DNA of 64,000 bases, from positions 10,487,545-10,551,544 of the forward strand of contig NC_062994.1 of assembly GCF_023078275.1 (NCBI RefSeq). The letters are read 5' to 3'. The stretch is from Leguminivora glycinivorella (lineage: Eukaryota > Arthropoda > Insecta > Lepidoptera > Tortricidae). Made by a program: the position numbers and the translations under genes. The notes under the pieces were generated by a model. That model saw only the letters and a program-made list of their open reading frames with translations, did not search any database and was not told the DNA's origin. This document shows, in pieces, positions 40,301 through 45,845 of this stretch (positions within the stretch are counted from its first letter, which is position 1; the number at the start of each line of letters is the position of its first letter).

Positions 40301-42898
40301 CTTAGGTTTATTTTTAGTTCGAGAGGTTTCATGATTTCTTTGTTATGAATTTTTTCCAATAAAATTAGGTATTGTAATTTAGAATGAATGGGCATCACCT
40401 TACAGAATTTGAACAGTTTGCTATAGTCGTCTCTAAATTGTTTTTTTATGTTTTTGGGAACTATAAGCTTTAGTAGTCTAAGTTGAAGGTTGTATATTTT
40501 GTCTAAGTAACTTTTAAACGTTCTACCATAGCTTGTAAGCCCATATGTTATGATTGATTCAGCTAGTGAATTGTACATGTTGATTAATATTTTGTAAGGT
40601 ATTTTATATCTGATAATTGAGAACTTTGAAAGTATTGCTCGCAATTTATCGCACACAACATCAATGTGTGGACCCCAATTAAAGCGTTCGTCAATGATGA
40701 TCCCGAGGTATGCGGCTTGATTAGTCTGTTGTATTGTTGGACATGAGCATCTAGACAAGTTGTTGTCGGTTGTTACATGAAGACAGTTATTATTGATACT
40801 AGCACCAAGCATATAAGTAAAGATTTCTCTTATTTGTCAGACTTATGATACAGACAGGCGGTAACTGTGAGGTAATCAAGCAGGGAGTGGCCACACTATA
40901 CGATACCGCTCTTTATTGTACTGTGTTATAGTTAAGCTAGGAACATTCTACGCGGACGTCCGCGGTCGTGCGACCGCGACCGATCAGTGTGCACGGTCTT
41001 CGGGACGTGGCTTCGGCTGACCAAAACTTCCAGGGAGCCAGATTTCGATCGGACGTCCGTGCGCTCAAGGCCACGTCCACGACCGACGACCGATAGTTTG
41101 CACGGTTAAGTGTATATTCATTGTCTAGATCCGCGTCCGCGAAGGCAGACGTCCGCGTAATATGTTCCTAGCTTTAACTTAAAAGGAATGTTAAACCTAA
41201 TAAACTTTTTTTATTAATTGTCAGGTCCTAGACGTACAAGGTTGTGTGCAAGTGTCAACGCAGCTAGTGGAATGTGCAATAAAACGGGCTCGGCCGTTGC
41301 GACTGCGGCTCCGGAGAACAAAAGTACCATACGATATGAGGGTATGTCACATATGTATTTTTCTCAATAGGTACCATAGCATCCAAGTGTCAACGGACTG
41401 GCGGAGTGTGATGTCGGAGAAAAAAGTACCTACAATGTGAGGGTATGTCACGTCTTTGTGAAGTTATCTTTAGTGTTATTTAGTTTTGACAACCGGTCTT
41501 GCTCAGTCGGTAGTGACCCTGCCTGCTGCGCCGCGGTCCAGGGTTCGAATCCCGGTAAGGGCATTTATTTCTGTGTTGTATGTTTTCTATGTATATAAGT
41601 ATTTATATATTATGTATATCATTGTATGAGTACCCACAACACAAGCCTTCTTGAGCTTACCGTGGGCCTCAGTCAATCTGTGTAAGAATGTCCTATAATA
41701 TAATATTGTCAATAGTTACCGTTCAATTGTCAACAGATTGGTGACGCGTTCTGTCGAACAAAAATCTCGTGCGTAACGACGGTATGTCACATATGTATTT
41801 ATTGTCAATAGGTGCCGTCCATGTGTCAACGGACTAGCGGAGTGCGTTGTCGGACAAAACAGAAAGGTACCTTACGGCCCAGCCACGACATTGGTCTAAG
41901 CGCGGCAGCGGTGAGCGGCAGCCATACGTGCGAATGAAAAGTCCTATCGCTGTGTCTCGCTTCAATGTATGGCCGCCGCTCACCGCTGTCGCGCTTAGAC
42001 CATTGTCGTGGCTGAGCCATAAGATGGAAAGATTAAAATAAAGATTATAGGACATTCTTATACAGATTTCCTGAGTCCCACGGTAACTCAAGAAGGCTTG
42101 TATTTATTTAAAAATATATTTTAAGCGGGTTACTCTCGTATTAAGTCGATATAGCATTCGACATGTTTCGATCCGATTTTCGTATGCGTCGCTCTCTCGA
42201 CATGTAAAGGCGGGGTCGCTACTCTTGAGAAAGATCCTCGAAAATTGGATCGAAACATGTCGAACGCTATATCGACTTAATACGTGAGTAACCCGCTTAA
42301 AATATTTTTATTAAATATGTGTATCTCACGGGAGTTTTATAGTTAAAAAAAAGCTTGTATTGTGGTTACTCAGACAACAATATATTTAATATGATTGAAG
42401 GGTTTTTCTTACGGGCTAAGATAGAAAGCCCAGGACATATTTCATCTTATTCCTCGAGAAAAACCCTACAATCTTCCCCCACCTTACCTACCTACGATGT
42501 GGTCAAGCAGTTTTGTATTTATTTCGTATCAATGGATACTGTCCTAGTGTCAACGGGCTGGCTGAGTGTGCTGTCGAACTAGAAAGAAAGGTAAGATGGA
42601 AGTCTTTTTGCAGGGTAAGATATAATTCTGCGCATAGTGTTTATATGGAACATATCTCATCGAATGCAGTTTTATTTCTTTAAAAAATAGAAGAATCTCT
42701 CCCTTAAGTAAAATGAGCCAGCTGAAAGATTTGAGGTAGATTCCCTCCAGGGCCTGACTTATTCATTCCACACTGTATAAGCTACTCGTTTCGAATTACC
42801 CCTTTTCGTATATGTATAGCTATTCCTTTATATTTTCCTAATTTTAACTTTTTTTGCAGTCAAAATCTCCATGGGTGGATCTCGACTTCGAATACTAA
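22371..42898 (+). CDS. F-box/leucine-rich-repeat protein gene (9 exons, 411 aa)
   Basis: The coding sequence joins 22371-22388, 24109-24256, 25339-25574, 25912-25995, 26550-26774, 28872-29106, 32787-32920, 41225-41341 and 42860-42898. All introns are GT-AG, the phases match at every junction, and the total is 1236 nt with a terminal TAA. Residues about 18-55 form an F-box (LNADCWREILGYIPVEEIIR, then RVSRRWRDRM), which in this family binds Skp1. The rest is leucine-rich repeats, clearest near the end (CPNLEVLDVQGCV, LTELGVAWNTELTDSDLATC), which in F-box/LRR proteins capture the substrate of an SCF ubiquitin ligase. The substrate and exact orthologue are unknown. A conserved short C-terminal exon ends WVDLDFEY. 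The introns total about 19 kb and are full of transposons. No internal stop or frameshift is seen, so I take it as functional. A 5' UTR exon upstream of 22371 is possible. Confidence 0.85.
22434..22622 (+). repeat. Family H copy in intron 1
   Basis: TTATTTGTTTTACACGGGGG, then GATACCCGAGCAAGC and GCCACCGAGAGAAACACAAA. Same family as 311-737 (5' end) and 33145-33306 (reverse). Confidence 0.65.
22623..23100. other. Intron 1 sequence, unassigned
   Basis: AT-rich. An open frame at 22762-22974 has no recognisable domain. Confidence 0.4.
23132..23500 (-). pseudogene. Mobile-element polyprotein C-terminal fragment
   Basis: A continuous minus-strand frame encodes LLWDATCVSTFAPSHL, a KMKHAKY segment, FVPVAVETAGPW and QQISLAIQRGNAAGVMGT. 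I recall this pattern (WDAT, then K-KY, then VAVET-G, then RLS-A-QRGNA) at the carboxyl end of some non-LTR retrotransposon polyproteins. The spacing of D, E and K residues resembles a PD-(D/E)XK nuclease fold, but that is inference. There is no reverse transcriptase part, so it is a fragment in intron 1. Its upstream end runs into an S3 repeat. Confidence 0.5.
23503..23692 (-). repeat. S3 repeat (SINE-like) copy
   Basis: The complement contains GTCCGCTTTGACAACTAATC, GAAAGCGACTGCCATCTGAC and CCTCACGATGTTTTCCTT. Better copies are at 43981-44222 and 59763-60064. Confidence 0.7.
23700..24052 (+). repeat. Dispersed repeat in intron 1
   Basis: Ends with GGGTGGCAACGCGCATGTGA, GCAGGCGTCCATAGGTTACG and GCCGTATGCTTGTTTGCCAC, a 3' end that I recall as frequent in Lepidoptera, then an A run. 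The open frames within it are not supported as genes. Confidence 0.55.
24109..24256 (+). CDS. F-box/LRR gene, exon 2 (F-box)
   Basis: Acceptor TTTTTTCAG and donor GTATCT. The 148 nt start in phase 0 and end in phase 1. It encodes the whole F-box: LNADCWREILGYIPVEEIIR followed by SERVSRRWRDRM, with the usual hydrophobic LGYIP-type helix and the Trp in RRW. Confidence 0.85.
24327..24755. mobile_element. TIR MITE in intron 2
   Basis: GGATACTATAGACTAGACAG at the left is an imperfect inverse of GTCAAATCTATAGTATTCTT at the right. The interior includes GTTTGTGGCAAACAA-type palindromes and two CGTCAC/GTGACG motifs. Confidence 0.65.
24772..24943 (+). mobile_element. SINE-B, 5'-truncated
   Basis: From GGGATATGGGTTAAATTGTG to GGGATACAGGCGTGATCGTA with a short (TATG)n tail. 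Confidence 0.8.
24950..25165 (-). mobile_element. Lep1-like copy in intron 2
   Basis: The long subfamily with CCAACCCCATTTTAGGGAAG. The minus-strand 3' terminus has lost the canonical CTAGT (reads near TTTTGCCCGTGGC). Confidence 0.7.
25230..25306 (+). mobile_element. SINE-B 3' fragment
   Basis: CTTGAGTAGTTTCATGTGCT to GGGATACAGGCGTGATTG, with a clear (TATG)n tail at about 25283-25302, which shows the SINE's 3' end. Confidence 0.8.
25339..25574 (+). CDS. F-box/LRR gene, exon 3
   Basis: Acceptor AACTTTCAG and donor GTAAGT. Phase 1 in, phase 0 out, 236 nt. Encodes the linker after the F-box and the first LRR-like segment, DYDIASIVWHCPNLEILL, whose CPNLE pattern is typical of cysteine-containing LRRs. 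Confidence 0.85.
25912..25995 (+). CDS. F-box/LRR gene, exon 4
   Basis: A T-run plus CAG acceptor and donor GTAAAT. 84 nt, phase 0 to 0, 28 codons containing an LKRISLHTCT LRR strand. Confidence 0.8.
26036..26266 (+). mobile_element. SINE-B in intron 4
   Basis: Near full length in its sense orientation: head GTGTGGTGACGGGTTAAGAA, body TTAAATTGTGGCGTAGGCGA and end GGGATACAGGCGTGATTGTA. Confidence 0.85.
26301..26429 (-). mobile_element. 129-bp MITE, third copy
   Basis: Inverted relative to 18258-18386, same length, in intron 4. Confidence 0.8.
26550..26774 (+). CDS. F-box/LRR gene, exon 5
   Basis: Acceptor TTATTTTCAG and donor GTGAGT. 225 nt, phase 0 to 0. Contains two LRR strands (VVPIEELVINNA and TTKLKSLTISAC) and LEELTKLELTLNSVE. 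Confidence 0.85.
26826..27052 (+). mobile_element. Family P element with exact 8-bp duplication
   Basis: CCTTCACC at 26818-26825 is repeated at 27053-27060. The 227-bp element runs from ACACCTCGG to TATACTGTG. Confidence 0.85.
27061..27345 (+). repeat. Family W repeat
   Basis: Shares CATAGACTGCCAT, CTTTTGAACCTCAGTTTTGA and TCTATACGGAGTTACAT with 43130-43680. A T-rich end flanks the next family P insertion. Confidence 0.65.
27356..27584 (+). mobile_element. Family P element with exact 8-bp duplication
   Basis: CACTAGCC at 27348-27355 is repeated at 27585-27592. The element runs from ACATCTCGG to TATACTGTG. Confidence 0.85.
27840..28040 (+). repeat. Repeat related to the 120-bp minisatellite unit
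   Basis: GAGCTGATCTGATGATGGAG followed by AAACGTCGTATC and a GTTTTTAGAAACGTCTCGG segment. It resembles the unit tandemly amplified at 33871-34395, so this may be the single-copy ancestor type. Confidence 0.55.
28047..28770. mobile_element. TIR element with about 65-bp terminal repeats
   Basis: AACTATGGAAACGGATTAAA then TCGCGTATAATGAATTTAAA and ATACATCCCGACGTT at the left are exactly complemented at 28707-28770. The 600-bp interior has no intact ORF. It lies in intron 5, ending about 100 bp before exon 6. Confidence 0.8.
28872..29106 (+). CDS. F-box/LRR gene, exon 6
   Basis: Acceptor TCCTTTTCCAG and donor GTAAGA. 235 nt, phase 0 to 1. LRR strands include TPNLENLKLVSF and LSKLKHFYG. It ends in CKELISLDVGNCTG, a cysteine-type LRR split by the intron. 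Confidence 0.85.
29136..29450 (+). mobile_element. SINE-A in intron 6
   Basis: A-box-like TCTGGCCTAGCG and B box GGTTCGAATCCC, then GTGTGATGAGCACAGATATT and ATGGATGTTTTCTATGTATA. The 3' half is a variant (TTGGGGCTAAGTTGGTCTGT). Confidence 0.8.
29512..32331. mobile_element. Non-autonomous hAT-type element, 2.82 kb
   Basis: GTAGGTAT at 29504-29511 is repeated exactly at 32332-32339, an 8-bp target duplication. The ends TAGAGATGGGC and GCCCATCTCTA are inverted, followed by subterminal GGGTAAATACCGG/GGGTAGAT repeats that mirror each other over about 100 bp. Eight-bp duplications with CAGAGATGGGC-like ends are characteristic of hAT transposons. No transposase frame remains. The middle (30150-31980) is unusually rich in TATAG motifs and has a tandem duplication. 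It sits in intron 6. Confidence 0.85.
30238..30630. repeat. About 195-bp tandem duplication inside the hAT element
   Basis: Two near-identical units, each beginning GCTAAAAGGTGTTATTAGGA and containing TATAGAGCCGCTATAGGCCT. The second starts about 30437. Confidence 0.85.
32405..32760 (+). mobile_element. Family Q MITE (right half) split by SINE-B
   Basis: GTGGTGTAGTGTATGCGCAT and GGTCACATTTTAATGTATGG match the right arm of the Q element at 45381-45693. A SINE-B (32487-32735, minus) lies before the final TTGTATTTAATCTATGG. Confidence 0.75.
32487..32735 (-). mobile_element. SINE-B nested in MITE
   Basis: CATACAATCACGCCTGTATC to AACCTGTCACCACACAGG. The flanking CTTATATTT and CTTGTATTT may be the imperfect target duplication. 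Confidence 0.75.
32787..32920 (+). CDS. F-box/LRR gene, exon 7
   Basis: Acceptor TATTTTTGACAG and donor GTAAGA. 134 nt, phase 1 to 0. Encodes SAGPNLTELGVAWNTELTD and CLKYCPNLE, the clearest cysteine-type LRR repeats of the protein. Confidence 0.9.
32921..33144. other. Intron 7 start, nothing recognised
   Basis: AT-rich. No repeat or exon seen. Confidence 0.35.
33145..33306 (-). repeat. Family H copy
   Basis: GTTTCACTCGGTGGCAAAGT through CGCTTGCTCGGGTATCAATA to ACTTTGCCCCCTTGT, the reverse of the 22434-22622 copy. Confidence 0.7.
33470..33601. mobile_element. Foldback MITE, about 130 bp
   Basis: TCTGACCAAAAAAAGTAGAA at the left and TTTCTAATCTTTTTGGTCAGA at the right are inverted, with AAATTAAAAAATGGCAAC and its complement inside. 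Confidence 0.75.
33871..34395. repeat. Minisatellite, 120-bp unit, about 4.5 copies
   Basis: Units begin TGATGATGGAGCCGGAAGAT at roughly 33871, 33991, 34111, 34231 and 34351, with few differences. Because 120 is divisible by three, a continuous minus-strand frame results. That is a by-product, not a gene. Confidence 0.9.
34400..36895. repeat. Minisatellite, about 103-bp unit, about 24-25 copies
   Basis: Each unit contains AAAGAAAGATCAACGTAGTA, AATAAGTTGGGTTAGCGTTT, TCTTGTGACCTTTAAGAGCA and a GGGGGGCTCGGGGGGCGAAG/CCCCCC hairpin. Two unit types alternate over much of the array (TAGCGTTTTC with GACCTTT, and TAAGGTTTTC with GATCCTT), a higher-order pattern. Minus-strand frames of up to 153 codons arise from the roughly 102-nt periodicity. 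Confidence 0.9.
36896..37256. other. AT-rich spacer inside the composite element
   Basis: No gene. Joins the minisatellite to the inverted repeat. Confidence 0.4.
37257..38015. repeat. Inverted repeat with about 180-bp arms
   Basis: The left arm (37257-37435) from AATAGTTTAAAAAACTATAA to GGGGCGCTGGAACAGGAAAG is nearly perfectly complemented by the right arm (37833-38015). The 400-bp spacer (37436-37832) is non-repetitive, with no convincing ORF. Confidence 0.9.
38361..39792. mobile_element. Non-autonomous hAT-type element, 1.43 kb
   Basis: GCATTGCA at 38353-38360 is repeated exactly at 39793-39800. The ends CAGAGATGGGCA and TGCCCATCTCTG are inverted. Inside both ends are repeats of the AATCGACTAA/TTAGTCGATT type. 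No transposase frame. The internal open frame at 38874-39152 (minus) has no recognisable domain and carries a fragment of the foldback element seen at 17481. Confidence 0.9.
40120..40812 (-). pseudogene. LINE reverse transcriptase C-terminal fragment
   Basis: A 230-codon frame with AAYLGIIIDERFNWGPHID, then a thumb-like region SIITYGLTSYGRTFKSYLDK and LRLLKLIVP, the pattern following the RT palm in Jockey/I-type non-LTR ORF2 proteins. It lacks the endonuclease and the catalytic FADD motif, so it is 5'-truncated. It ends in TGA/TAA-rich DNA followed by AT-rich 3' sequence to about 39990. It lies in intron 7 on the strand opposite to the host gene. Open throughout, so a relatively young insertion. 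Confidence 0.75.
40853..40926 (+). repeat. Family P 3' fragment
   Basis: ACAGGCGGTAACTGTGAGGT, then GGAGTGGCCACACTATACGA, ending CTTTATTGTACTGTG. Confidence 0.75.
40935..41175. mobile_element. TIR MITE, about 240 bp, just before exon 8
   Basis: AGCTAGGAACATTCTACGCG and CGCGTAATATGTTCCTAGCT are inverted termini, followed by GGACGTCCGCGG/CAGACGTCCGCG. It ends about 50 bp upstream of the exon 8 acceptor. Confidence 0.8.
41225..41341 (+). CDS. F-box/LRR gene, exon 8
   Basis: Acceptor TTAATTGTCAG and donor GTATGT. 117 nt, phase 0 to 0. Encodes VLDVQGCVQVSTQLVECA, completing an LRR begun in exon 7, then an Arg-rich RPLRLRLRRTK tail. An alternative donor one base upstream would break the frame. 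Confidence 0.85.
41371..41441 (+). pseudogene. Decayed copy 1 of exon 8
   Basis: CCAAGTGTCAACGGACTGGC and AAAAAGTACCTACAATGTGA, followed by GGTATGTCAC, match exon 8 and its donor, with about 40 bp deleted. The first codons in the exon 8 frame read GTA CCA TAG, a stop. Confidence 0.7.
41487..41705 (+). mobile_element. SINE-A between exon 8 copies
   Basis: TTGCTCAGTCGGTAGTGACC (A box) and GGTTCGAATCCC (B box), ending GTGTAAGAATGTCCTATAAT. Confidence 0.85.
41716..41781 (+). pseudogene. Decayed copy 2 of exon 8
   Basis: CAATTGTCAACAGATTGGTG to CGTAACGACG, followed by donor-like GTATGTCACATATGTATTTA, the same sequence that follows the true exon 8. Confidence 0.65.
41812..41865 (+). pseudogene. 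Decayed copy 3 of exon 8
   Basis: Preceded by acceptor-like TTGTCAATAG. ATGTGTCAACGGACTAGCGG matches copies 1 and 2. It ends AGAAAG before GTACCT. Its 3' side is cut by a MITE. Confidence 0.65.
41871..42023. mobile_element. Foldback MITE, 153 bp
   Basis: CAGCCACGACATTGGTCTAA and TTAGACCATTGTCGTGGCTG are inverted, as are the GCGGTGAGCGGC/GCCGCTCACCGC inner arms. Confidence 0.85.
42044..42390 (-). mobile_element. SINE-A 3' part split by a MITE
   Basis: AGGACATTCTTATACAGATT and CACGGTAACTCAAGAAGGCT lie on one side of the MITE at 42108-42315. GCTTGTATTGTGGTTACTCA follows it. GCTTGTATT occurs on both sides and may be the target duplication. Confidence 0.65.
42108..42315. mobile_element. TIR MITE nested in SINE-A
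   Basis: ATTTTAAGCGGGTTACTCTC and ACGTGAGTAACCCGCTTAAA at the ends, with TAAGTCGATATAGCATTCGA and CGAACGCTATATCGACTTAA inside, form long inverted arms. Confidence 0.85.
42532..42590 (+). pseudogene. Decayed copy 4 of exon 8
   Basis: CTAGTGTCAACGGGCTGGCT then GAGTGTGCTGTCGAACTAGA, followed by donor-like GTAAGATGG. In the exon 8 frame it has drifted to stops. Confidence 0.6.
42860..42898 (+). CDS. F-box/LRR gene, terminal exon 9
   Basis: Acceptor CTTTTTTTGCAG. Twelve codons, SKSPWVDLDFEY, then TAA. The phase matches exon 8 (0), giving a clean end. Short terminal exons with this hydrophobic/acidic tail are plausible in FBXL proteins, but it is supported only by phase and splice signals. Confidence 0.75.
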   Translation, partial: SKSPWVDLDFEY

Positions 42899-43036
42899 GA
42901 TTACTAAGTAATCAGATCAGAAGACTTACAGCGTCAAGAAAATATGTACTCCCATCTTAAACGCCGGCAGTGTACGCAGAGTTTTAAGTAATAGTTTGAC
43001 GAGGGCAAGAACAAAATAATGAAATCAGAATAGAAA

Positions 43037-43042
43037 AATAAA
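43037..43042 (+). terminator. Candidate poly(A) signal of the F-box gene
   Basis: AATAAA about 140 nt after the stop codon. The 3' UTR before it includes a degraded retroposon-like piece (about 42936-42990). Confidence 0.4.
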
Positions 43043-43129
43043 CTTATTTTGTACTTACGATAAATCTTTACTAGAATGTTGAATACTTACTTCCATTTCA
43101 AATACAAAGCCTCGATAGTACCTACTTGA

Positions 43130-43680
43130 AACCAAAGAGGATTGAGTTTCTAGAGAGTTACTGCCAAAGAAAAATGTGTAGTCACAGTGCATAGACTGCC
43201 ATATCGATCACAGGCTTTAAACTTTTGAACCTCAGTTTTGACAATTTGGCCCATATTCTTAGCTTGATAATTACATACAATCACGCCCGCATCCCACGAA
43301 GGGGTAGGCAGAGCACATGAAACCACTCAAGCTTCAGTGCCACTCTTGGCAAATAAGGGGTTGACAGAAAACGAAACTGTGACATTGCAGTGACAGGTTG
43401 CCAGCCTCTCGCCTACGCCACAATTTAACCCATATCCCACAATCGCCTTCTACGACACCTACGGGAAGAAAGGGGGTGGTGAAATTCTTAACCCGTCACC
43501 ACGGAAAAGAGCTTGATAATTATGTGTTAAAATATCAAATATCATTATTAGCGCCATCTAGGAGAGACTCCACCAAAGTTGTATCGCCATCTAGCCCACC
43601 GTACCTTTTTCTCTATGGTTCCAAGGTACGTTTTTTTCTTAGACTTTATATGTCTATACGGAGTTACATATGTCTTTGTT
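43130..43680 (+). repeat. Family W repeat split by SINE-B
   Basis: Matches 27061-27345 on both sides of the SINE: AGAGAGTTACTGCCAAAGAA and CTTTTGAACCTCAGTTTTGA before, TCTATACGGAGTTACATATG after. Confidence 0.7.
43274..43509 (-). mobile_element. SINE-B with 13-bp target-site duplication
   Basis: AGCTTGATAATTA at 43261-43273 is repeated at 43510-43522. On the minus strand the element runs from the GTGGTGACGGGTTAAG head to GCGTGATTGTATG. Confidence 0.9.
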
Positions 43681-43862
43681 GAAACTTAACAAAAGGGCTT
43701 ATAATGTTGTCCTTTGTTATTTCTTTAGGGGCACTTCAGATGAGGAGGCACACTGACATTTTATCCCGCGAGGCGGCGCCTGTGCAAGTGTCTAGGCATG
43801 TCACTGTCATTCATATGTGATAGAGATAAAACAAATATCTTCTCGCTCTCACGTATGAAATT

Positions 43863-43980
43863 CTTTATTTTTTTAATTATAAATGAGCTTACTCTTGGCC
43901 ACAGACTAGCCAAAGGAAAAGAGCCTATGATGGAGTGAGCTCGCGCAGAAGATGCCTGTTCACTCTTGATTTGAAGGTTG
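43863..43980 (-). pseudogene. LINE 3' end fragment
   Basis: The complement matches 18630-18775: AACCTTCAAATCAAGAGTGA, CAGGCATCTTCT, CGAGCTCACTCCATCATAGG, ending in an A-rich tail. Confidence 0.65.
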
Positions 43981-44222
43981 CCGGGGTATTTTTTCCTCCT
44001 TGCGTTATCCCGGCATTTGCCACGGCTCATGGGAGCCTGGGGTCCGCTTTGACAACTAATCCCAAGATTTGGCGTAGGCTGTAGTTCTTACGAAAGCGAC
44101 TGCCATCCGACCTTCCAACCCGAAGGGTAACTAGGCCTTATTGGAATTAGTCCGGTTTCCTCACGATGTTTTCCTTCACCGAAAAGCGACTGGCAAATAT
44201 CAAATGACATTTCGCACATGGT
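43981..44222 (+). repeat. S3 repeat copy
   Basis: GTCCGCTTTGACAACTAATC through GAAAGCGACTGCCATCCGAC to ACCGAAAAGCGACTGGCAAA and AAATGACATTTCGCACAT. Confidence 0.75.
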
Positions 44223-44412
44223 TGCCGGGGTATATGAGCTCGAAAATATAGCCGCCGGCAAGGAATCTGTGCAATGGACTAATGAGGTGGCGCCATCTGT
44301 CGTAACCTTTGAGTGTGCCTCTTCATTGGCACACGCCGGTGCAAACTGCATAAAACTAAAGCGGAAGTGCGTTTAAAAAATACGACACTGAAAAGGGTCT
44401 TTCCAGTTGCCG

Positions 44413-44556
44413 AAGCCGAATGGCATTTCTGCGACGCGAAACGAAAACGAAACGCCGCGAAAGTTAAGTCTGGCTCTGTCGCGCAAATACGCAAGAGCGA
44501 TAGAGATAGATATCTACGAGCGTTTCGTTTCGTGAGCGTTTGTGCCATTCGGCTAC
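44413..44556. mobile_element. TAGCCGAATGGCA MITE
   Basis: AGCCGAATGGCATTTCTGCG and GTTTGTGCCATTCGGCTA at the ends. The interior CGCAAGAGCGATAGAGATAG is shared with 15582-15723. Confidence 0.8.
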
Positions 44557-44632
44557 GTACAATGGTATAATATATATTCTCAAGTGCTATCGGGTCTTCG
44601 TATTTAAAATAAAGTAGTAACTAGAATTACAT

Positions 44633-45198
44633 AAGGTACAGCGGGACAATTTCGACTGGGGGGGGCAAATGCAACGAATCCATTTTTTCCATGTTTTATA
44701 ATGTTAGCATTATTAATTAGATTGTACACTGGTTATACAGAGTGGGGCCTGTAACAAAGGCGAAGAATTGAACTGTAGGCTCTTCTCCTTATACTGATCA
44801 ACATTTGTTCAGTGACTTTTAAAAATTATGAAGTCTTTAAATTTTTAATTTTTCATACAAAATAAATATTAGCTTCAATGTACGCCATTATTGTTGTCAT
44901 TGACGTTGTCTGTCACACTTTAGACTTAACAGAATTCGCAATACATTACCTCTTAGAAAAAACTTTCAAGGGTGATAAAAATCAAAATACAAGTTATTTT
45001 TAAAGTCGTCGAACAAATGTTGATCAGTATCAGGAGAATAGCCTACAGTTCAATTATTCGCCTTTGTTACAGGCCCCACTCTGTATATGACACGCGTGTT
45101 CAGTGAATACATGTGGAACTCAACTTAATAGTGTAATAATTGAAAAATGGATCAGTTACAATTGCCCCCAAGTCGGGATTTACCCCGCTGTACCTTAC
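44633..45198. mobile_element. Outer TIR element GGTACAGCGGG
   Basis: AAGGTACAGCGGGACAATTT at the left and TTTACCCCGCTGTACCTTA at the right are imperfectly inverted. A second MITE (44738-45083) occupies the middle. Confidence 0.7.
44738..45083. mobile_element. Inner foldback MITE, CAGAGTGGGGCC, TA flanks
   Basis: CAGAGTGGGGCCTGTAACAA and TTGTTACAGGCCCCACTCTG are perfect inverted ends, extended by AGGCGAA and the GATCAACATTTGTTC/GAACAAATGTTGATC pair. Flanked by TA on both sides, fitting a Tc1/mariner-type target. Confidence 0.85.
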
Positions 45199-45380
45199 GT
45201 AAAAGTGTTAATTCTAATACAAATTTCACAACTAATTATATAACACAAAGGAAAGAAATTCACCGACTAATAGTACATATTATTACAGTTAAAAATAATA
45301 GATTTTACCTCAGTTTAAGAGCCGTAGTAGAAACGCAGATTTTCTTGTATTGTTTTAATAATATCTCTTTTCGCCTAGCA

Positions 45381-45693
45381 TCATAGATTAAATATAAGAT
45401 CATACCATCCCATACATTAAAATGCGACCGCGTAAGAACGCGCATACACTACACCACACATAGATGGCGCCACAAAAATGCCTTGTTGATGCCATCGACT
45501 ATTTGTAAATTGGCGTTAAGTGTCGCTTTCGAGCTATAAACCTATGTTAAAAGTGACACAACGCCATCTACAAGTATAATCGAAAGCTACAAGACATTTT
45601 GTGGCGCCATCTATGTGTGGTGTAGTGTATGCGCGTTCTTAGGCGGTCGCATTTTAATGTATGGGATGATATGATCTTGTATTTAATCTATGA
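45381..45693. mobile_element. Family Q foldback MITE, intact
   Basis: TCATAGATTAAATATAAGAT and ATCTTGTATTTAATCTATGA at the ends, with ACACATAGATGGCGCCACAA and its complement inside. Further Q copies are at 46911-47158 and (right half) 32405-32760. Confidence 0.85.
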
Positions 45694-45845
45694 TTATATC
45701 CATGTCTAGTGTCAGTATGTGTAATTATGTATAGATTTATTTAAGCTTGAAAAAATCAAATTTTGTCAAATCTGACGTAAATTATTCTATTGATGTTCCG
45801 AAATAAATGTTAGGTACAATTTTTCTTGTTTCTTTTACATCAAAG

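Larger units (their letters stand above)
43739..44327. mobile_element. GAGGAGGCACACT MITE with nested retroposons
   Basis: GATGAGGAGGCACACTGAC and GAGTGTGCCTCTTCATT are inverted ends. The interior is interrupted at about 43863-44262 by a LINE 3' end and an S3 repeat. The uninterrupted version is at 17988-18172. Confidence 0.75.

Noticed and set aside
41371..42590. Mutually exclusive alternative exons of the F-box gene
   Set aside because: The exon-8-like copies have lost about 40 bp and contain stops in the needed frame; read as decayed duplicates.
43398..43682. Open frame of 94 codons
   Set aside because: It spans the junction of a SINE-B and the family W repeat; chance frame.
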